A DNA stretch of 61,424 nucleotides from Elusimicrobiota bacterium (GTDB lineage Bacteria > Elusimicrobiota > Elusimicrobia > FEN-1173): the NCBI GenBank assembly GCA_016788905.1, contig JAEURZ010000018.1:1-61424 (forward strand), written 5' to 3'. The position numbers were made by a program, and so were the translations under genes. Below the pieces are notes generated by a model that was not told where the DNA came from, made no database searches, and worked only from the letters and a program-made list of their open reading frames with translations. Of this stretch, positions 50,509 to 60,097 are shown one piece after another (within the stretch, counting starts at the first letter, position 1; each line of letters begins with the position of its first letter).

Positions 50509-51846
50509 TTAGCTAGCCGCACCGACGTTAAACCAACGTCCTTTGACCCGACCTGTTTTTGAAAATCCTTCGTAATGACGCATAATGAGATGGGATTCCA
50601 ACTGACCCACCGTGTCTAACGCCACACCCACAACAATCAAAATAGATGTCCCACCAAAGTAAAAGGGAGTGTTCATCACGCGATGCATAATGTCCGGAAG
50701 AATAGCCAAAGAAGCCACGAAGAGAGCGCCCCCCAGAGTAATGCGCATCAACACGCTGTTGATATACGAGGCGGTCGGTTCGCCCGGCCGAATTCCTGGG
50801 ATAAAGCCCCCCCATTTTTTTAAGTTGTCCGCTAAATCCGTTGGATTGAATTGAACAGAATTATAAAAATAGCAGAAAAATATAATCAAGCCAGCGTACA
50901 AAGCTTCATACCAAAGCGCCCGTTGGTTCCACAACCCTAAAATCTTTTTCGATATCTCCCCCTCTGGGTTGAAGCTGGCGAAGGTCACCGGAACGGATAA
51001 AAGAGACACGGCAAAAATAACAGCGATCACACCGGATTGGTCAACTTTAAGAGGAAGAAATGTACTGGCCCCCCCATACATTTTTCGGCCCACCATCCGC
51101 CGTGCGTATTGAACAGGGATTTTCCGCTGAGCGGTTGCAACCCAAACCACCAACCCCACAACCACAATGACAAGACCCAATAGTCCGAGAGCCGTCAGAA
51201 GAGACATTTCTTGAAGTTCAAAAACCATCCTCCGCACTTGATTAATGGCCCTTGGCAGCCCCTCCACAATTCCCGTAAAAATCATCAATGAAATCCCGTT
51301 TCCTACGCCCATTTCCGTAATTTGTTCCCCAAGCCACATGATGAAAATTGTTCCCGCTGTCAGCGTGATGACCGTCGTAAAAACAAAAAGAGCGCCGGGT
51401 TCTCGCACCACAGCCAAATCGCCACCCAGGCGAATTTTGGTAATAAGCGTTGTTAATCCGAACGATTGAATAACAGCGAGAAACAAAGTGAAATAGCGTG
51501 TGATCTGATTCAAACGACGACGCCCGCTTTCTCCCTCTTTGGCCAATCGATCCAAATAGGGAATGACATGGGCGCCTTGAAGCAAACTCATTATGATGGA
51601 CGAGTTAATGTAGGGCATCACCCCCATGGCAAAAATAGACATTCGGCTCATGGCTCCGCCGGAAAACATGTCTAAGAACCCTAAAAAACTATTGGAATTC
51701 GCTTTAAAGATCTGCTGAATGGCCTCGCCGTTAATCCCTGGGATGGGAATAGCAACCCCAATTCGGTAGACAATCAATATCCCCAGAGTAAAAAAAATCC
51801 GTTTCCGTAGTTCGGGAATTTTAAAAATGTCCGCAAAAGATTGCAT
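50509..51846 (-). CDS. secY: Protein translocase subunit SecY
   Basis: This 445-residue membrane protein has about ten helices. The N-terminal GILIVYRIGVAIPIPGING, MPYINSSIIMSLL, the RRLNQITRYFTL loop and the C-terminal GLIIFFCYFYNSVQFNP are typical. It forms the channel for secreted and membrane proteins. It follows rplO and precedes adk. Confidence 0.97.
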   Translation of the reverse strand: MQSFADIFKIPELRKRIFFTLGILIVYRIGVAIPIPGINGEAIQQIFKANSNSFLGFLDMFSGGAMSRMSIFAMGVMPYINSSIIMSLLQGAHVIPYLDRLAKEGESGRRRLNQITRYFTLFLAVIQSFGLTTLITKIRLGGDLAVVREPGALFVFTTVITLTAGTIFIMWLGEQITEMGVGNGISLMIFTGIVEGLPRAINQVRRMVFELQEMSLLTALGLLGLVIVVVGLVVWVATAQRKIPVQYARRMVGRKMYGGASTFLPLKVDQSGVIAVIFAVSLLSVPVTFASFNPEGEISKKILGLWNQRALWYEALYAGLIIFFCYFYNSVQFNPTDLADNLKKWGGFIPGIRPGEPTASYINSVLMRITLGGALFVASLAILPDIMHRVMNTPFYFGGTSILIVVGVALDTVGQLESHLIMRHYEGFSKTGRVKGRWFNVGAAS

Positions 51847-51896
51847 GCGTCTACCGTGGGTTTCCCAGAGAGATGCGCTTAGAATCAGTCATCAGT

Positions 51897-52379
51897 TTAT
51901 TTTTTTCTTTTCCACAACTTAGGCCCAGGAAGGACTTCCCCTCGCCCACCGGCCTTTTCCAACTTCATTTTCGCCGATAAAGAAAAAGCATGCGCTTTCA
52001 CGATAAAAGCTTTATTCACATCCCCATCTCCTAAAACTTTAATGGGGTGCGATCCTTTGATGAGGCCAGCCCTCCGCAACGTCTCTGGGGTAACCTCTCC
52101 CGCTTTTTCAATGACCGCTTGGATGTCGCCAATATTGACCAATGAATACACCGTTCGAAAAGCCGTATTTTTAAAACCACGTTTGGGCACACGACGGATC
52201 AGAGGGATCTGGCCCCCTTCAAAACCTTGTTTCATGTGAGAATCGCCCGACCGAGCGGTTTGGCCTTTAAATCCACGTGTGGATCCTTTTCCCCCGTGAC
52301 CAGAGCCTTCCCCTCGTCCAACAATTTTACGCCGGTGACGGGAACCGGGCGCGGGTTTCAATGTGTTCAAGCGAATCAT
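51897..52379 (-). CDS. rplO: 50S ribosomal protein L15
   Basis: The L15 protein has about 160 residues, starting MIRLNTLKPAPGSRHRRKIVGRG. It has GEGSGHGGKGSTRGFKGQ and the C-terminal AGLIKGSHPIKVLGDGD pattern. The ATG at 52379 is a better distance from the AAAGG ribosome site than the one two codons upstream. It directly follows rpsE, because rpmD is absent here. Confidence 0.95.
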   Translation of the reverse strand: MIRLNTLKPAPGSRHRRKIVGRGEGSGHGGKGSTRGFKGQTARSGDSHMKQGFEGGQIPLIRRVPKRGFKNTAFRTVYSLVNIGDIQAVIEKAGEVTPETLRRAGLIKGSHPIKVLGDGDVNKAFIVKAHAFSLSAKMKLEKAGGRGEVLPGPKLWKRKK

Positions 52380-52402
52380 GATCATGTCCCTTTAAAAAAT
52401 AA

Positions 52403-52930
52403 TTATACGGCCGCGGAAGGAACCACCGGCGCGGCATTCGCCACCGGCAATTCTTTCCCGCGTCGACGGAAAGAATCTTCGCGAGTTTCTAAATCCTTCA
52501 GCCCCGCCAACGTGGCGTAGACCACATTAAAAGGATTGGTGCTCCGAAGAGATTTACTTAAAATATCACGAATGCCCACCGCTTCAACCACCGCACGAAC
52601 GCTTCCGCCCGCGATAACGCCAGTTCCCGAAACGGCTGGTTTAAGCAAAACAGTCCCCGCTCCAAAGATCCCTTTCACTTCGTGTGGAATCGTTCCATTC
52701 TTTAAGGGAATTTTAACAATGGTCTTTTTCGCGTGAGAAACCGCCTTCTGGATCGCCGCCTGAACCTCTTTGGCTTTCCCAATAGCGGCGCCCACATGAC
52801 CGGCCCCATCGCCAATCACCACAAGCGCACTGAATGAAAACCGTTTTCCACCTTTGACGACTTTGGCCACACGGTTAATGGTCACGACGGTTTCTTTAAG
52901 CGTTAAACTGTTGGCATCAATTCTTGGCAC
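52403..52930 (-). CDS. rpsE: 30S ribosomal protein S5
   Basis: The protein has about 175 residues and starts with GTG in [11 protein letters not shown], with AGGAG exactly at ribosome-site distance. It includes [23 protein letters not shown] and [23 protein letters not shown]. The longer open frame would overlap rplR by nearly 90 nt and is rejected. S5 works in fidelity and mRNA helicase activity. Confidence 0.95.
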   Translation of the reverse strand: MPRIDANSLTLKETVVTINRVAKVVKGGKRFSFSALVVIGDGAGHVGAAIGKAKEVQAAIQKAVSHAKKTIVKIPLKNGTIPHEVKGIFGAGTVLLKPAVSGTGVIAGGSVRAVVEAVGIRDILSKSLRSTNPFNVVYATLAGLKDLETREDSFRRRGKELPVANAAPVVPSAAV

Positions 52931-52943
52931 ATGAACTCCTGCG

Positions 52944-53309
52944 TTAGAAGTGGAGACCCGCCGAGCGGGCTCCGTCGGCGACGGCTTTGATACGACCATG
53001 ATAGGCGCGACCGCCACGATCAAATACCACACCGGAAATATTCAGACCCTTGGCTTTTTCCGCGATCGTTTCGCCCACCTTTCGAGCCGCTTCAATATTC
53101 GCACCTGTTTTGAGAGATTTTTTTAAGTCCGACAACAAGCTGGAGGCTGCGGCCAAGGTCCGTCCGGCCGAATCATCCACCAATTGTGCATACATATGTT
53201 TTTGCGCACGATAAACCGATAAGCGCGGCTTCACCGCCGTTCCATGAATTTTGCGCCGAACGCGCAGACGACGAAACGCCAAACGCTCTAGAGGACTCTT
53301 CACACTCAT
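52944..53309 (-). CDS. rplR: 50S ribosomal protein L18
   Basis: This 121-residue protein has [26 protein letters not shown]-type sequence, [19 protein letters not shown] and [22 protein letters not shown]. It is of normal length. L18 binds 5S rRNA. It overlaps rplF by ATGA. Confidence 0.96.
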   Translation of the reverse strand: MSVKSPLERLAFRRLRVRRKIHGTAVKPRLSVYRAQKHMYAQLVDDSAGRTLAAASSLLSDLKKSLKTGANIEAARKVGETIAEKAKGLNISGVVFDRGGRAYHGRIKAVADGARSAGLHF

Positions 53310-53884
53310 TTCTTCCCTCCTGTACCCGCGGATCCGGCCGCCGCTTTTCCTGCCTTGCGCCGAACGTGTTCTGTCGTGTATCGAATACCAACCGGTTCGT
53401 TGTTCGCCCAGTAGACGCCAGGCCTTCGAAAGCGGCGAATTTCCGCGGCCACCTGACCCACTCGTTCTTTATCAATTCCTTGAACCGCCAATCCCGTTTG
53501 CTTTGCGTCAACCGTCACTTTAATTCCCGCCGGAACAACATAATCAATGGGGTGAGAAAAACCAAGGGTCATCTGCAAGTTGCTCCCGGTTAACTGCGCC
53601 CGGAACCCCACCCCTCCAATTTTTAGTTCTTTTGAAAATCCTTTTTCGCATCCTTCAACCATGTTCAAAAGAAGCTTTCGGAACGTCCCATGCAGAGAAC
53701 GCTGACGTGTGCTGTCATCTCGACGGTCCAATACCAAAGCTCCCTTTTCCGACCGAGCGGTGAGGCCCTCCGGAAGGGTTCGACTTAACTGGCCCAAGGG
53801 CCCCGTCACACTAACCAGGCCCCCCTGAATCGACACTTTAACTTTTTCGGAGAGAGGAATCGGATTTTTTCCTAAGCGGCTCAT
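53306..53884 (-). CDS. rplF: 50S ribosomal protein L6
   Basis: The 192-residue protein has MSRLGKNPIPL at the start, two similar L6 domains and the C-terminal RFRRPGVYWANNEPVGIRYTTE-like tail, ending in a short Lys/Ala/Gly-rich segment. It forms part of the factor-binding region of the 50S. It overlaps rplR by ATGA. Confidence 0.96.
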   Translation of the reverse strand: MSRLGKNPIPLSEKVKVSIQGGLVSVTGPLGQLSRTLPEGLTARSEKGALVLDRRDDSTRQRSLHGTFRKLLLNMVEGCEKGFSKELKIGGVGFRAQLTGSNLQMTLGFSHPIDYVVPAGIKVTVDAKQTGLAVQGIDKERVGQVAAEIRRFRRPGVYWANNEPVGIRYTTEHVRRKAGKAAAGSAGTGGKK

Positions 53885-53902
53885 GAGATATGTTTTCTTC
53901 CT

Positions 53903-54298
53903 TTACCAGACGATGGCGATCACTTCGCCACCCAGTTTTCGTTTACGAGATTGCCGGTCCGTCATCAGTCCCTTCGATGTGGATACAATCGACATCCCCA
54001 AACCACCTCGAACTTTCGCCAGATCTTCATAACCACGATAGGCCCGCAACCCTGGCCGAGAAACCCTTTTTACTCCTTGGATGACACGGACTTTATTGGG
54101 TTGATATTTCATAAACAGCCGCAAAACGCCTTGTTTCCTGTCGGGCAAAACTTTATAATCCGCGATGTACCCCTCTTCCTTAAGAACATGGGCTATGTCT
54201 TTTTTAGCACTTGACGCCGGCAAATCCACCCGTTCCATGAATTTGTGGTTGGCGTTATTGATCATAGCGAACATGTCGCTGATCGGATCATGACTCAT
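53903..54298 (-). CDS. rpsH: 30S ribosomal protein S8
   Basis: The 131-residue protein has DPISDMFAMINNANHKFMER at the start and the conserved C-terminal MSIVSTSKGLMTDRQSRKRKLGGEVIAIVW-like region. It is of normal length. S8 binds central 16S rRNA and in other bacteria represses the spc operon. Confidence 0.96.
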   Translation of the reverse strand: MSHDPISDMFAMINNANHKFMERVDLPASSAKKDIAHVLKEEGYIADYKVLPDRKQGVLRLFMKYQPNKVRVIQGVKRVSRPGLRAYRGYEDLAKVRGGLGMSIVSTSKGLMTDRQSRKRKLGGEVIAIVW

Positions 54299-54326
54299 AA
54301 TTTCCCCTTGTTACCATTTTCGAACC

Positions 54327-54512
54327 TCACCAACTGGACTTTGTGACGCCGGGAATTTCTCCCCTTAGGGCCAAATTGCGGAAACAGATTCGGCACAACC
54401 CAAAATCTCGGTAAAACGCCCGCGGTCGACCGCACAACCGACACCGGTTTCGATATCGCCCTGCGTATTTCAGGGGCTTTCGCATTTTCGCGATCCACGC
54501 TTGAGTAGCCAT
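54327..54512 (-). CDS. rpsN: 30S ribosomal protein S14, zinc type
   Basis: This 61-residue short S14 has the zinc ribbon [20 protein letters not shown] (residues 24-43), then [17 protein letters not shown]. The short C+ form is the ancestral type; no cysteine-free copy is seen here. It follows rplE. Confidence 0.96.
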   Translation of the reverse strand: MATQAWIAKMRKPLKYAGRYRNRCRLCGRPRAFYRDFGLCRICFRNLALRGEIPGVTKSSW

Positions 54513-54527
54513 AGTCGAGTAAACTCC

Positions 54528-55118
54528 TTAGTTGAGCGCTGACTTCTTGTCGCGCTTGAAGGGCATTCCAAGCAGGGCCAATAACTCCAACCCTGCATCG
54601 TCTTTGCCAGCGGTTGTTACGACCGTCACGTTCATTCCCCGCGGCTTGTCGGATTTATCCAAATCGATTTCAGGAAAAACATATTGTTCTGTCAATCCCA
54701 AATTGTAATTTCCTTGACCATCAAACCCTCGATGGGGATCGAGCCCACGAAAGTCTCGAATACGCGGAATCGCAATACTCACCAGACGGTCCATGAATTC
54801 CCACATCCGACGCGACCGGAGAGTCACGCGCACCCCAATGGGCATCCCTTCCCGAAGTTTAAAATTAGATATGGCTTTTTTTGAACGTCGAACTTGGGCC
54901 TTTTGGCCCGTAAACGCAGCGATTTCCTGTGCGGCCAAATCCACCACTTTTGCGTTTTCTCGAGCTTCGGACAAACCAATGTTTACCACCACTTTTTTAA
55001 TTCGTGGCACTTGAAGAGCGTTGCCCCAACTCTGGCGTTTCATCATTTCAGGAACAACCGCCGTCCGATAAAGGACTTTCATTCGCGGTTCATTTTCTTT
55101 CGTTTTTTCATTTGACAT
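54528..55118 (-). CDS. rplE: 50S ribosomal protein L5
   Basis: The 196-residue protein has VPRIKKVVVNIGLSEAREN, RRSKKAISNFKLREGMPIGVRVTL and FRGLDPHRGFDGQGNY. It binds 5S rRNA and contacts the P site. It has a slightly longer N-terminus and a GAGG ribosome site. Confidence 0.96.
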   Translation of the reverse strand: MSNEKTKENEPRMKVLYRTAVVPEMMKRQSWGNALQVPRIKKVVVNIGLSEARENAKVVDLAAQEIAAFTGQKAQVRRSKKAISNFKLREGMPIGVRVTLRSRRMWEFMDRLVSIAIPRIRDFRGLDPHRGFDGQGNYNLGLTEQYVFPEIDLDKSDKPRGMNVTVVTTAGKDDAGLELLALLGMPFKRDKKSALN

Positions 55119-55189
55119 CGAACACCCTCACTTGGGACCCAGCCGAGGGGAGAGACCTCAATCGGTTTATCTCCCTCACAGAGGTCAAA

Positions 55190-55507
55190 TCATCCAATCA
55201 TTTCGCCGCATTGACGGCAGAGGCGCGCTTTGGTTCCATCGGAAATGGCCCCGCTCTTAAATCGTGTCGCTTTGGAACACTTGGGACAAACCAGCATCAC
55301 CTTTCCAATGGGCAAATAGGCTTCTTTTTCTTGGATTCCGCCTGGTTTTTGTCCTGTTCCTTTCGCGTGCTTTTTAACCATATTAATCTTGGCCACAAGA
55401 ACACGTCCTTTGCTCTTATCAATTTCTATGACTTCACCTTGCTTCCCTCTGTCTTTACCAGAAAGAACCCGAACCTTATCTTTTTTTCGAATAGGAGAGA
55501 TGGACAT
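55190..55507 (-). CDS. rplX: 50S ribosomal protein L24
   Basis: The 105-residue KOW-domain protein has KKDKVRVLSGKDRGKQGEVIE, VAKINMVKKHAKGTGQKPGGIQ and a C-terminal zinc ribbon (CPKC...CRQC), the C+ form. It initiates 50S assembly. A 71-nt gap holding a possible GACCTC/GAGGTC hairpin separates it from rplE. Confidence 0.96.
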   Translation of the reverse strand: MSISPIRKKDKVRVLSGKDRGKQGEVIEIDKSKGRVLVAKINMVKKHAKGTGQKPGGIQEKEAYLPIGKVMLVCPKCSKATRFKSGAISDGTKARLCRQCGEMIG

Positions 55508-55510
55508 GGT

Positions 55511-55879
55511 TTAAACCACCTCCGGGGCGAGTGAAATAATTTTAAGATAATTCCGATCACGCAATTCGCGGGCGATCGGCCCAAAAATACGGGTCCCTTT
55601 TGGTTCACCCTCATCAGTAATGAGAACAGCCGCGTTATCATCAAATCGAACATAACTTCCATCGGGACGGCAGCGCTCTTTACGCGTTCGAACCACAACA
55701 CATTTGACCACGTCCCCTTTCTTCACACTGGAGTCTGGCAACGCTGTTTGAACAGAAGCGGTCACCAAATCTCCCAAATAGGCGTAACGTCGTCGGGACC
55801 CACCGTGCATCCGAAACACCCGCACCAAACGAGCTCCCGAATTATCGGCCACACGCAAAATACTTCGCTCCTGTATCAC
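55511..55879 (-). CDS. rplN: 50S ribosomal protein L14
   Basis: L14 is 122 residues, the standard length, from a GTG start at 55879: (M)[27 protein letters not shown] lies 6 nt upstream and the start overlaps the rpsQ stop (GTGA). It has [21 protein letters not shown]. The longer frame is rejected. Confidence 0.96.
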   Translation of the reverse strand: MIQERSILRVADNSGARLVRVFRMHGGSRRRYAYLGDLVTASVQTALPDSSVKKGDVVKCVVVRTRKERCRPDGSYVRFDDNAAVLITDEGEPKGTRIFGPIARELRDRNYLKIISLAPEVV

Positions 55880-56184
55880 GACTTGCCTCCCAGGGCTTGA
55901 TCCAAAGTTTCTCCCACAAGAGCTTGAGAAACGACACGGACCAACCGCCAACGTTTCAATTTGGAAAGAGGCCGAGCTTCCATCACCTGAATCCGATCTC
56001 CCACTTTACTTTCGTTTTTTTCATCATGGGCGTAAATTTTCGTTGAACGCGTCAAGACCTTCGCGTAACTGCTGTGGCGCAACCTACGCTCCACGGAAAC
56101 CACGCGGGTCTTATCCATTTTGTCAGAGAGAACAATTCCCTCCACCACCTTCCGTTCTTCCCGTACCAGCTTTGTCACGGTCAC
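55876..56184 (-). CDS. rpsQ: 30S ribosomal protein S17
   Basis: The 102-residue protein has [47 protein letters not shown] and an extended C-terminus ([17 protein letters not shown]). The start is a GTG overlapping the rpmC stop (GTGA). S17 binds 16S rRNA early in assembly. Confidence 0.95.
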   Translation of the reverse strand: MTVTKLVREERKVVEGIVLSDKMDKTRVVSVERRLRHSSYAKVLTRSTKIYAHDEKNESKVGDRIQVMEARPLSKLKRWRLVRVVSQALVGETLDQALGGKS

Positions 56185-56387
56185 GCGGAGACTCCCTTTT
56201 GTCGTAAGAACGTGAGCGCCCGAGCGATCACTCGCCGTGTCGTCCGAATTTCCCGCGGATTTTTGAGCGGAGCGGTCGTGTTCTGGAATTTGAGCTTAAA
56301 AAGTTTATCTTGGTTTTCTTGAAGCTTCAAGTGAAGCTCCTCTTTGGTTAGTTCAGAAAACTTGACTTCTTCATTTTTCTTAGCCAT
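56181..56387 (-). CDS. rpmC: 50S ribosomal protein L29
   Basis: L29 has about 68 residues and starts MAKKNEEVKFSELTKEEL, then KLKFQNTTAPLKNPREIRTTRRVIAR. The ATG at 56387 is chosen because the longer frame overlaps rplP. L29 sits at the tunnel exit. Confidence 0.94.
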   Translation of the reverse strand: MAKKNEEVKFSELTKEELHLKLQENQDKLFKLKFQNTTAPLKNPREIRTTRRVIARALTFLRQKGVSA

Positions 56388-56397
56388 GGCAACCGTC

Positions 56398-56811
56398 CTA
56401 GAAATGGTCCCGCGCCACAAGACGAGTGGCGATCGGCAACTTGTGCCCCGCGACCCGCATGGCTTCCTTCGCCTGCGCTTCGGTCACGCCTTCAATTTCA
56501 AAAAGAATCCTGCCCGGCTTCACCACCGCCACCCAAAATTCGGGATTCCCTTTCCCTTTTCCCATTCGCGTTTCAGCCGGTTTCTTTGAAACAGGCTTGT
56601 CTGGGAAAATGCGAATCCATACTTTCCCGCCTTTTTTCAGCGATCGGGAAAGCGTGATCCGAGTCGCTTCGATCTGTCGCGCGGTGATCCAATGGGCCTC
56701 TAACGCCTGAAGCCCAAATTCCCCAAAAGACACGAATCCACCGGCTTTCGTTCTTCCTTTTAGCCGACCGCGATGAGACTTTCTAAATTTAACACGTGAG
56801 GGCATCAACAT
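56398..56811 (-). CDS. rplP: 50S ribosomal protein L16
   Basis: This 137-residue protein has [43 protein letters not shown] and the C-terminal [19 protein letters not shown]. It is the standard length. L16 helps organise the A-site tRNA environment. It starts 3 nt after the rpsC stop. Confidence 0.97.
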   Translation of the reverse strand: MLMPSRVKFRKSHRGRLKGRTKAGGFVSFGEFGLQALEAHWITARQIEATRITLSRSLKKGGKVWIRIFPDKPVSKKPAETRMGKGKGNPEFWVAVVKPGRILFEIEGVTEAQAKEAMRVAGHKLPIATRLVARDHF

Positions 56812-56813
56812 GG

Positions 56814-57650
56814 CTAGTTCACATTCCCTTCACGTTTCTTGGCTTCGTCTTCTTCCGCTTGGATCTTGCTCATCACTTCTTCCTCGATCGCTTCCGCTTC
56901 CCGTTCCGGTTCCGCGGGGACGACCGGGTCCACAGACAATAAACCCGCTTCCGCCTTTTTTGCCAATTCTTCTTTTTCTTTTTCCTCAATCACGCGAACT
57001 TCCGCCATCAGATCGGCGTCCGTCTTTTGAAATAGTTCTTTACGGAAAATCCAGGCTTTCACCCCAATCGTCCCCATTTTAATTCGGGCTTCTGTCGTGC
57101 CGTAATCGATGTCCGCACGAAATGTTTGAAGAGGAACCCGCCCCTCTTTCATCCACTCGGTTCGAGCGATTTCTGCCCCTCCCAATCGCCCGGCCACCAT
57201 GACCTTTATTCCCAGAGCGCCCCCCTGCATAGCGCGTTCCATGGATCGTTTCATGGCACGACGAAATCCAATCTGTTTTTCCAACTGCATGGCCACACCT
57301 TCCGCGACCAACTGAGCGTCAATCTCGGGCCGTTTAATCTCAATGATCTGGACCGCCGTTTTTAACCCCGTCATCTCTTCGACCACATTGCGAAGACCTT
57401 CGATGTCGGCGCCTTTTTTACCGATCACCAGGCCGGGCCGGGCGGTGTAGATGTTGACACGAAGATACTTTCCCGTGCGCTCAATTCCAATTTTAGAAAC
57501 CGCTGCAAGTTTCAAACGGTCTTTCAGAAACTTCCGAATCTTAAAATCTTCCTCAATGAGAGCGGGCATCTCCTTAAGATTAAGCCACTTGGAGTCCCAC
57601 TCCCGGATATAGCCGAGGCGAATACCTTTGGGATGTGTTTTGTTGCCCAT
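56814..57650 (-). CDS. rpsC: 30S ribosomal protein S3 with acidic C-terminal tail
   Basis: S3 has [22 protein letters not shown], the KH motif [13 protein letters not shown] (about 76-88), and the C-terminal [31 protein letters not shown]. After residue 210 it extends into a Glu/Lys-rich tail, 278 residues against about 210-230 in most bacteria. S3 is part of the mRNA entry helicase. The tail is a lineage oddity. Confidence 0.96.
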   Translation of the reverse strand: MGNKTHPKGIRLGYIREWDSKWLNLKEMPALIEEDFKIRKFLKDRLKLAAVSKIGIERTGKYLRVNIYTARPGLVIGKKGADIEGLRNVVEEMTGLKTAVQIIEIKRPEIDAQLVAEGVAMQLEKQIGFRRAMKRSMERAMQGGALGIKVMVAGRLGGAEIARTEWMKEGRVPLQTFRADIDYGTTEARIKMGTIGVKAWIFRKELFQKTDADLMAEVRVIEEKEKEELAKKAEAGLLSVDPVVPAEPEREAEAIEEEVMSKIQAEEDEAKKREGNVN

Positions 57651-57671
57651 CGAAAATTTTCTCCCTTTTCC

Positions 57672-57998
57672 TTAGTTGTCGCTGACAACAATTGTCAGAT
57701 GGCAGGTTTTGCGTTTAAACATGGCGCGCGATCCCATGGCCTTCGGCATGACTCTCTTTAACGCAGGCCCATGATTGGCCCACGCCTGAGAAACTTTCAG
57801 GCGTGTCACATCCGCATTTTTTCCCGCGTTGGAAACAGCGCTTTTTAATGTTTTTCCCACCAACACGCGGCAAGCGCGGGGAACCCATGGAAGAAGACCC
57901 ATGGCGTCGATAACCGATTTCCCCTTGATCAAGTTTAAGACCTGGCCGACCTTGCGATATGAAAAACGAGCAAAACGTGCGTGCGATATTGATTCCAT
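57672..57998 (-). CDS. rplV: 50S ribosomal protein L22
   Basis: The 108-residue protein has MESISHARFARFSYRKVGQVLNLIKGKS and the beta-hairpin end (ALKRVMPKAMGSRAMFKRKTCHLTIVV). It lines the exit tunnel. It lies between rpsS and rpsC. Confidence 0.96.
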   Translation of the reverse strand: MESISHARFARFSYRKVGQVLNLIKGKSVIDAMGLLPWVPRACRVLVGKTLKSAVSNAGKNADVTRLKVSQAWANHGPALKRVMPKAMGSRAMFKRKTCHLTIVVSDN

Positions 57999-58006
57999 AG
58001 GATCCT

Positions 58007-58294
58007 CTACGTTTTGGAGGAGGCTTCTTTCGTGTGCGCCTCCCCGTGTCCCCGGAAGTAGCGGGTGGGTGAAAATTCACCCAATTTATGCCCGACCATC
58101 TGTTCCGTTACAAAAACCGGCGTGTGCTTTTTTCCGTTATGAACAGCAAACGTTACCCCCACAAAATTCGGGGCAATCATGCTGGCGCGTGCCCACGTCT
58201 TGATCGGTTTTTTATCCCCCGATTTTCGCATGGCCTCTACTTTTTCGACCAAATTAGCGTCAATATATGGCCCTTTTTTCTTTGAACGTGACAT
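58007..58294 (-). CDS. rpsS: 30S ribosomal protein S19
   Basis: This 95-residue protein has [48 protein letters not shown]-like core and the [15 protein letters not shown] tail. It is in the 30S head. It precedes rplV. Confidence 0.97.
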   Translation of the reverse strand: MSRSKKKGPYIDANLVEKVEAMRKSGDKKPIKTWARASMIAPNFVGVTFAVHNGKKHTPVFVTEQMVGHKLGEFSPTRYFRGHGEAHTKEASSKT

Positions 58295-58303
58295 AAACTC
58301 TCC

Positions 58304-59143
58304 TTACGACGCTTCCGCGGCGTTGGTTCGACGCCTTAAAATCATCCACTGATGCTGTTTGGGTGATCGTGTTTTATAGCCTTTGGCCGGTTGATTCCAA
58401 GGGGAACGAGGCTGGTTATTTCCTTTACTTTTCCCTCGGCCACCTCCGTGCGGATGGTCCACCGCGTTCATGGCCGTGCCACGAACGTGCGGCCTAAATC
58501 CGCGGTGACGATAACGACCCGCGTTTCCAATGGTTAAATTCTCATGTTCCGTGTTTCCCACCTGACCAATGGTGGCCATGCATGTGTCTGGAACCATTCG
58601 GATTTCTCCGGATGGCATTTTCAATGTGGCGAATCCGTTTTCTTTTGCCATAATTCGAACAGATGTCCCAGCGGAGCGAGCCATTTGGGCCCCTTTCCCT
58701 GGAATGAGCTCCACAGCATGGACAACTGTTCCGAGAGGAATGTTGGTCATCGGGAGAGCGTTACCAACTTTAATTTCAGCCGTGGGCCCCGAACTCAGTG
58801 AATCCCCAACTTTAAGACCGACGGGTTGTATAATATAGCGTTTTTCGCCGTCTTTGTAAAACAATAAAGCAATCCGCGACGTCCGATTTGGGTCGTATTC
58901 AATCGTCGCCACTTTTGCAGGAACACCAAATTTTTCCCGTTTAAAGTCGATGATTCGATACATCCTTTTATGCCCACCGCCTCGGAAGCGAACCATAATG
59001 GACCCGGTGTTGTTCCGTCCACCGGTTTTTTTTAGCGGTTCAAGAAGGGATTTCTCAGGCGTTGTTTTCGTAATTTCACTGAAATCCTCTACGGTAATAA
59101 ACCGCCGCGACGGTGTATAAGCTTTAAATGTTTTCATCGGCAT
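58304..59143 (-). CDS. rplB: 50S ribosomal protein L2
   Basis: The 279-residue protein has [21 protein letters not shown], the [22 protein letters not shown] segment and the C-terminal [21 protein letters not shown] with the catalytic-centre histidine. L2 supports peptidyl transfer. Normal length. Confidence 0.97.
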   Translation of the reverse strand: MPMKTFKAYTPSRRFITVEDFSEITKTTPEKSLLEPLKKTGGRNNTGSIMVRFRGGGHKRMYRIIDFKREKFGVPAKVATIEYDPNRTSRIALLFYKDGEKRYIIQPVGLKVGDSLSSGPTAEIKVGNALPMTNIPLGTVVHAVELIPGKGAQMARSAGTSVRIMAKENGFATLKMPSGEIRMVPDTCMATIGQVGNTEHENLTIGNAGRYRHRGFRPHVRGTAMNAVDHPHGGGRGKSKGNNQPRSPWNQPAKGYKTRSPKQHQWMILRRRTNAAEAS

Positions 59144-59147
59144 AATC

Positions 59148-59441
59148 TTACCCCTGCGGCTCCGCGTATTTGATGTCCTGGCCTTGTTTTAATGTCACGA
59201 TGGCCTTTTTCCACTCTGATTGATATCCCATCCGCTGACCACGGCGACGCAACTTTCCAGGAACACGCATGGTGTTCACATTCACCACATCCACCTTAAA
59301 AGCCGACTCAACAACTTCGCGAATCTGTCCCTTTGTCGCGTCCACAGCCACTTCGAACACAAATTTATTTTGTGTTTTCAACTGCGTGGATCGCTCGGTC
59401 ACCAGGGGACGACGAAGGATATGCGCAAAAGAGAGACTCAT
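59148..59441 (-). CDS. rplW: 50S ribosomal protein L23
   Basis: This 97-residue protein has [42 protein letters not shown] and [14 protein letters not shown]. It sits at the tunnel exit, where it docks SRP and trigger factor. It overlaps rplD by ATGA. Confidence 0.96.
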   Translation of the reverse strand: MSLSFAHILRRPLVTERSTQLKTQNKFVFEVAVDATKGQIREVVESAFKVDVVNVNTMRVPGKLRRRGQRMGYQSEWKKAIVTLKQGQDIKYAEPQG

Positions 59442-60088
59442 TTTGAAACCTCCACCGCGCTGGGATCGCCTAATCGCTTGGACAACTCCGCCAACGCGGC
59501 ACGGGTCACCACAAGTTCGTCGGCAAGTAAAGCCTGATAACTGTTCAAATCCCGGGCCAATCGGTATCGAACGGTCGGAATGTTACGGAGTGCCCGTTCC
59601 GTCACCTCGGACACAGAGGCGACAACCAAAAGAGATTTAGGCGCAAGATTTAAAGATTTAACAACGGCCATCCCTTTCTTTGTCTTTGGCTCTGAAAGAA
59701 CTAAATCATCAATGACCCTGAATTTTCCGTCCCGAAGAAATGAGGAGAGAACCGCTTTCAAAGCCAATCTCCTTTTGGCTGGAGGGATGGCTTGATTGTA
59801 AGACCGCGGCTTAGGTCCAAAAGCTATTCCTCCATGACGCCACAAGGGAGATCGGCTTGATCCAGCCCGCGCGTTTCCCGTGTGCTTCTGTTTCCATGGT
59901 TTAGCCCCACCCCCGGACACTTCACCCCGTGTTTTTGTGGAATGAGTCCCTCTCCGCTCGTTGGCCAAATAGGCCGTAACCACTTCATGGACCAACGAGG
60001 GGGTCGCTTTAACCTCAAAGACATCGGCGGCTAAAGTGACCGTGTCCACTTTTTCTCCTTTCATGTTCAAAACGTCGAGAGTCAGCAT
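59438..60088 (-). CDS. rplD: 50S ribosomal protein L4
   Basis: The 216-residue protein has TPSLVHEVVTAYLANERRGTHSTKTRGEV, the conserved GGGAKPWKQKHTGNARAGSSRSP loop, and the C-terminal VRYRLARDLNSYQALLADELVVTR. It lines the exit tunnel and in other bacteria represses the S10 operon. Confidence 0.96.
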   Translation of the reverse strand: MLTLDVLNMKGEKVDTVTLAADVFEVKATPSLVHEVVTAYLANERRGTHSTKTRGEVSGGGAKPWKQKHTGNARAGSSRSPLWRHGGIAFGPKPRSYNQAIPPAKRRLALKAVLSSFLRDGKFRVIDDLVLSEPKTKKGMAVVKSLNLAPKSLLVVASVSEVTERALRNIPTVRYRLARDLNSYQALLADELVVTRAALAELSKRLGDPSAVEVSK

Positions 60089-60097
60089 GATTTCCCC

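Noticed and set aside
53173-53593. Plus-strand and alternative-frame ORFs over the ribosomal genes
   Set aside because: They overlap well-supported ribosomal protein genes and show no family similarity; they are shadow frames.
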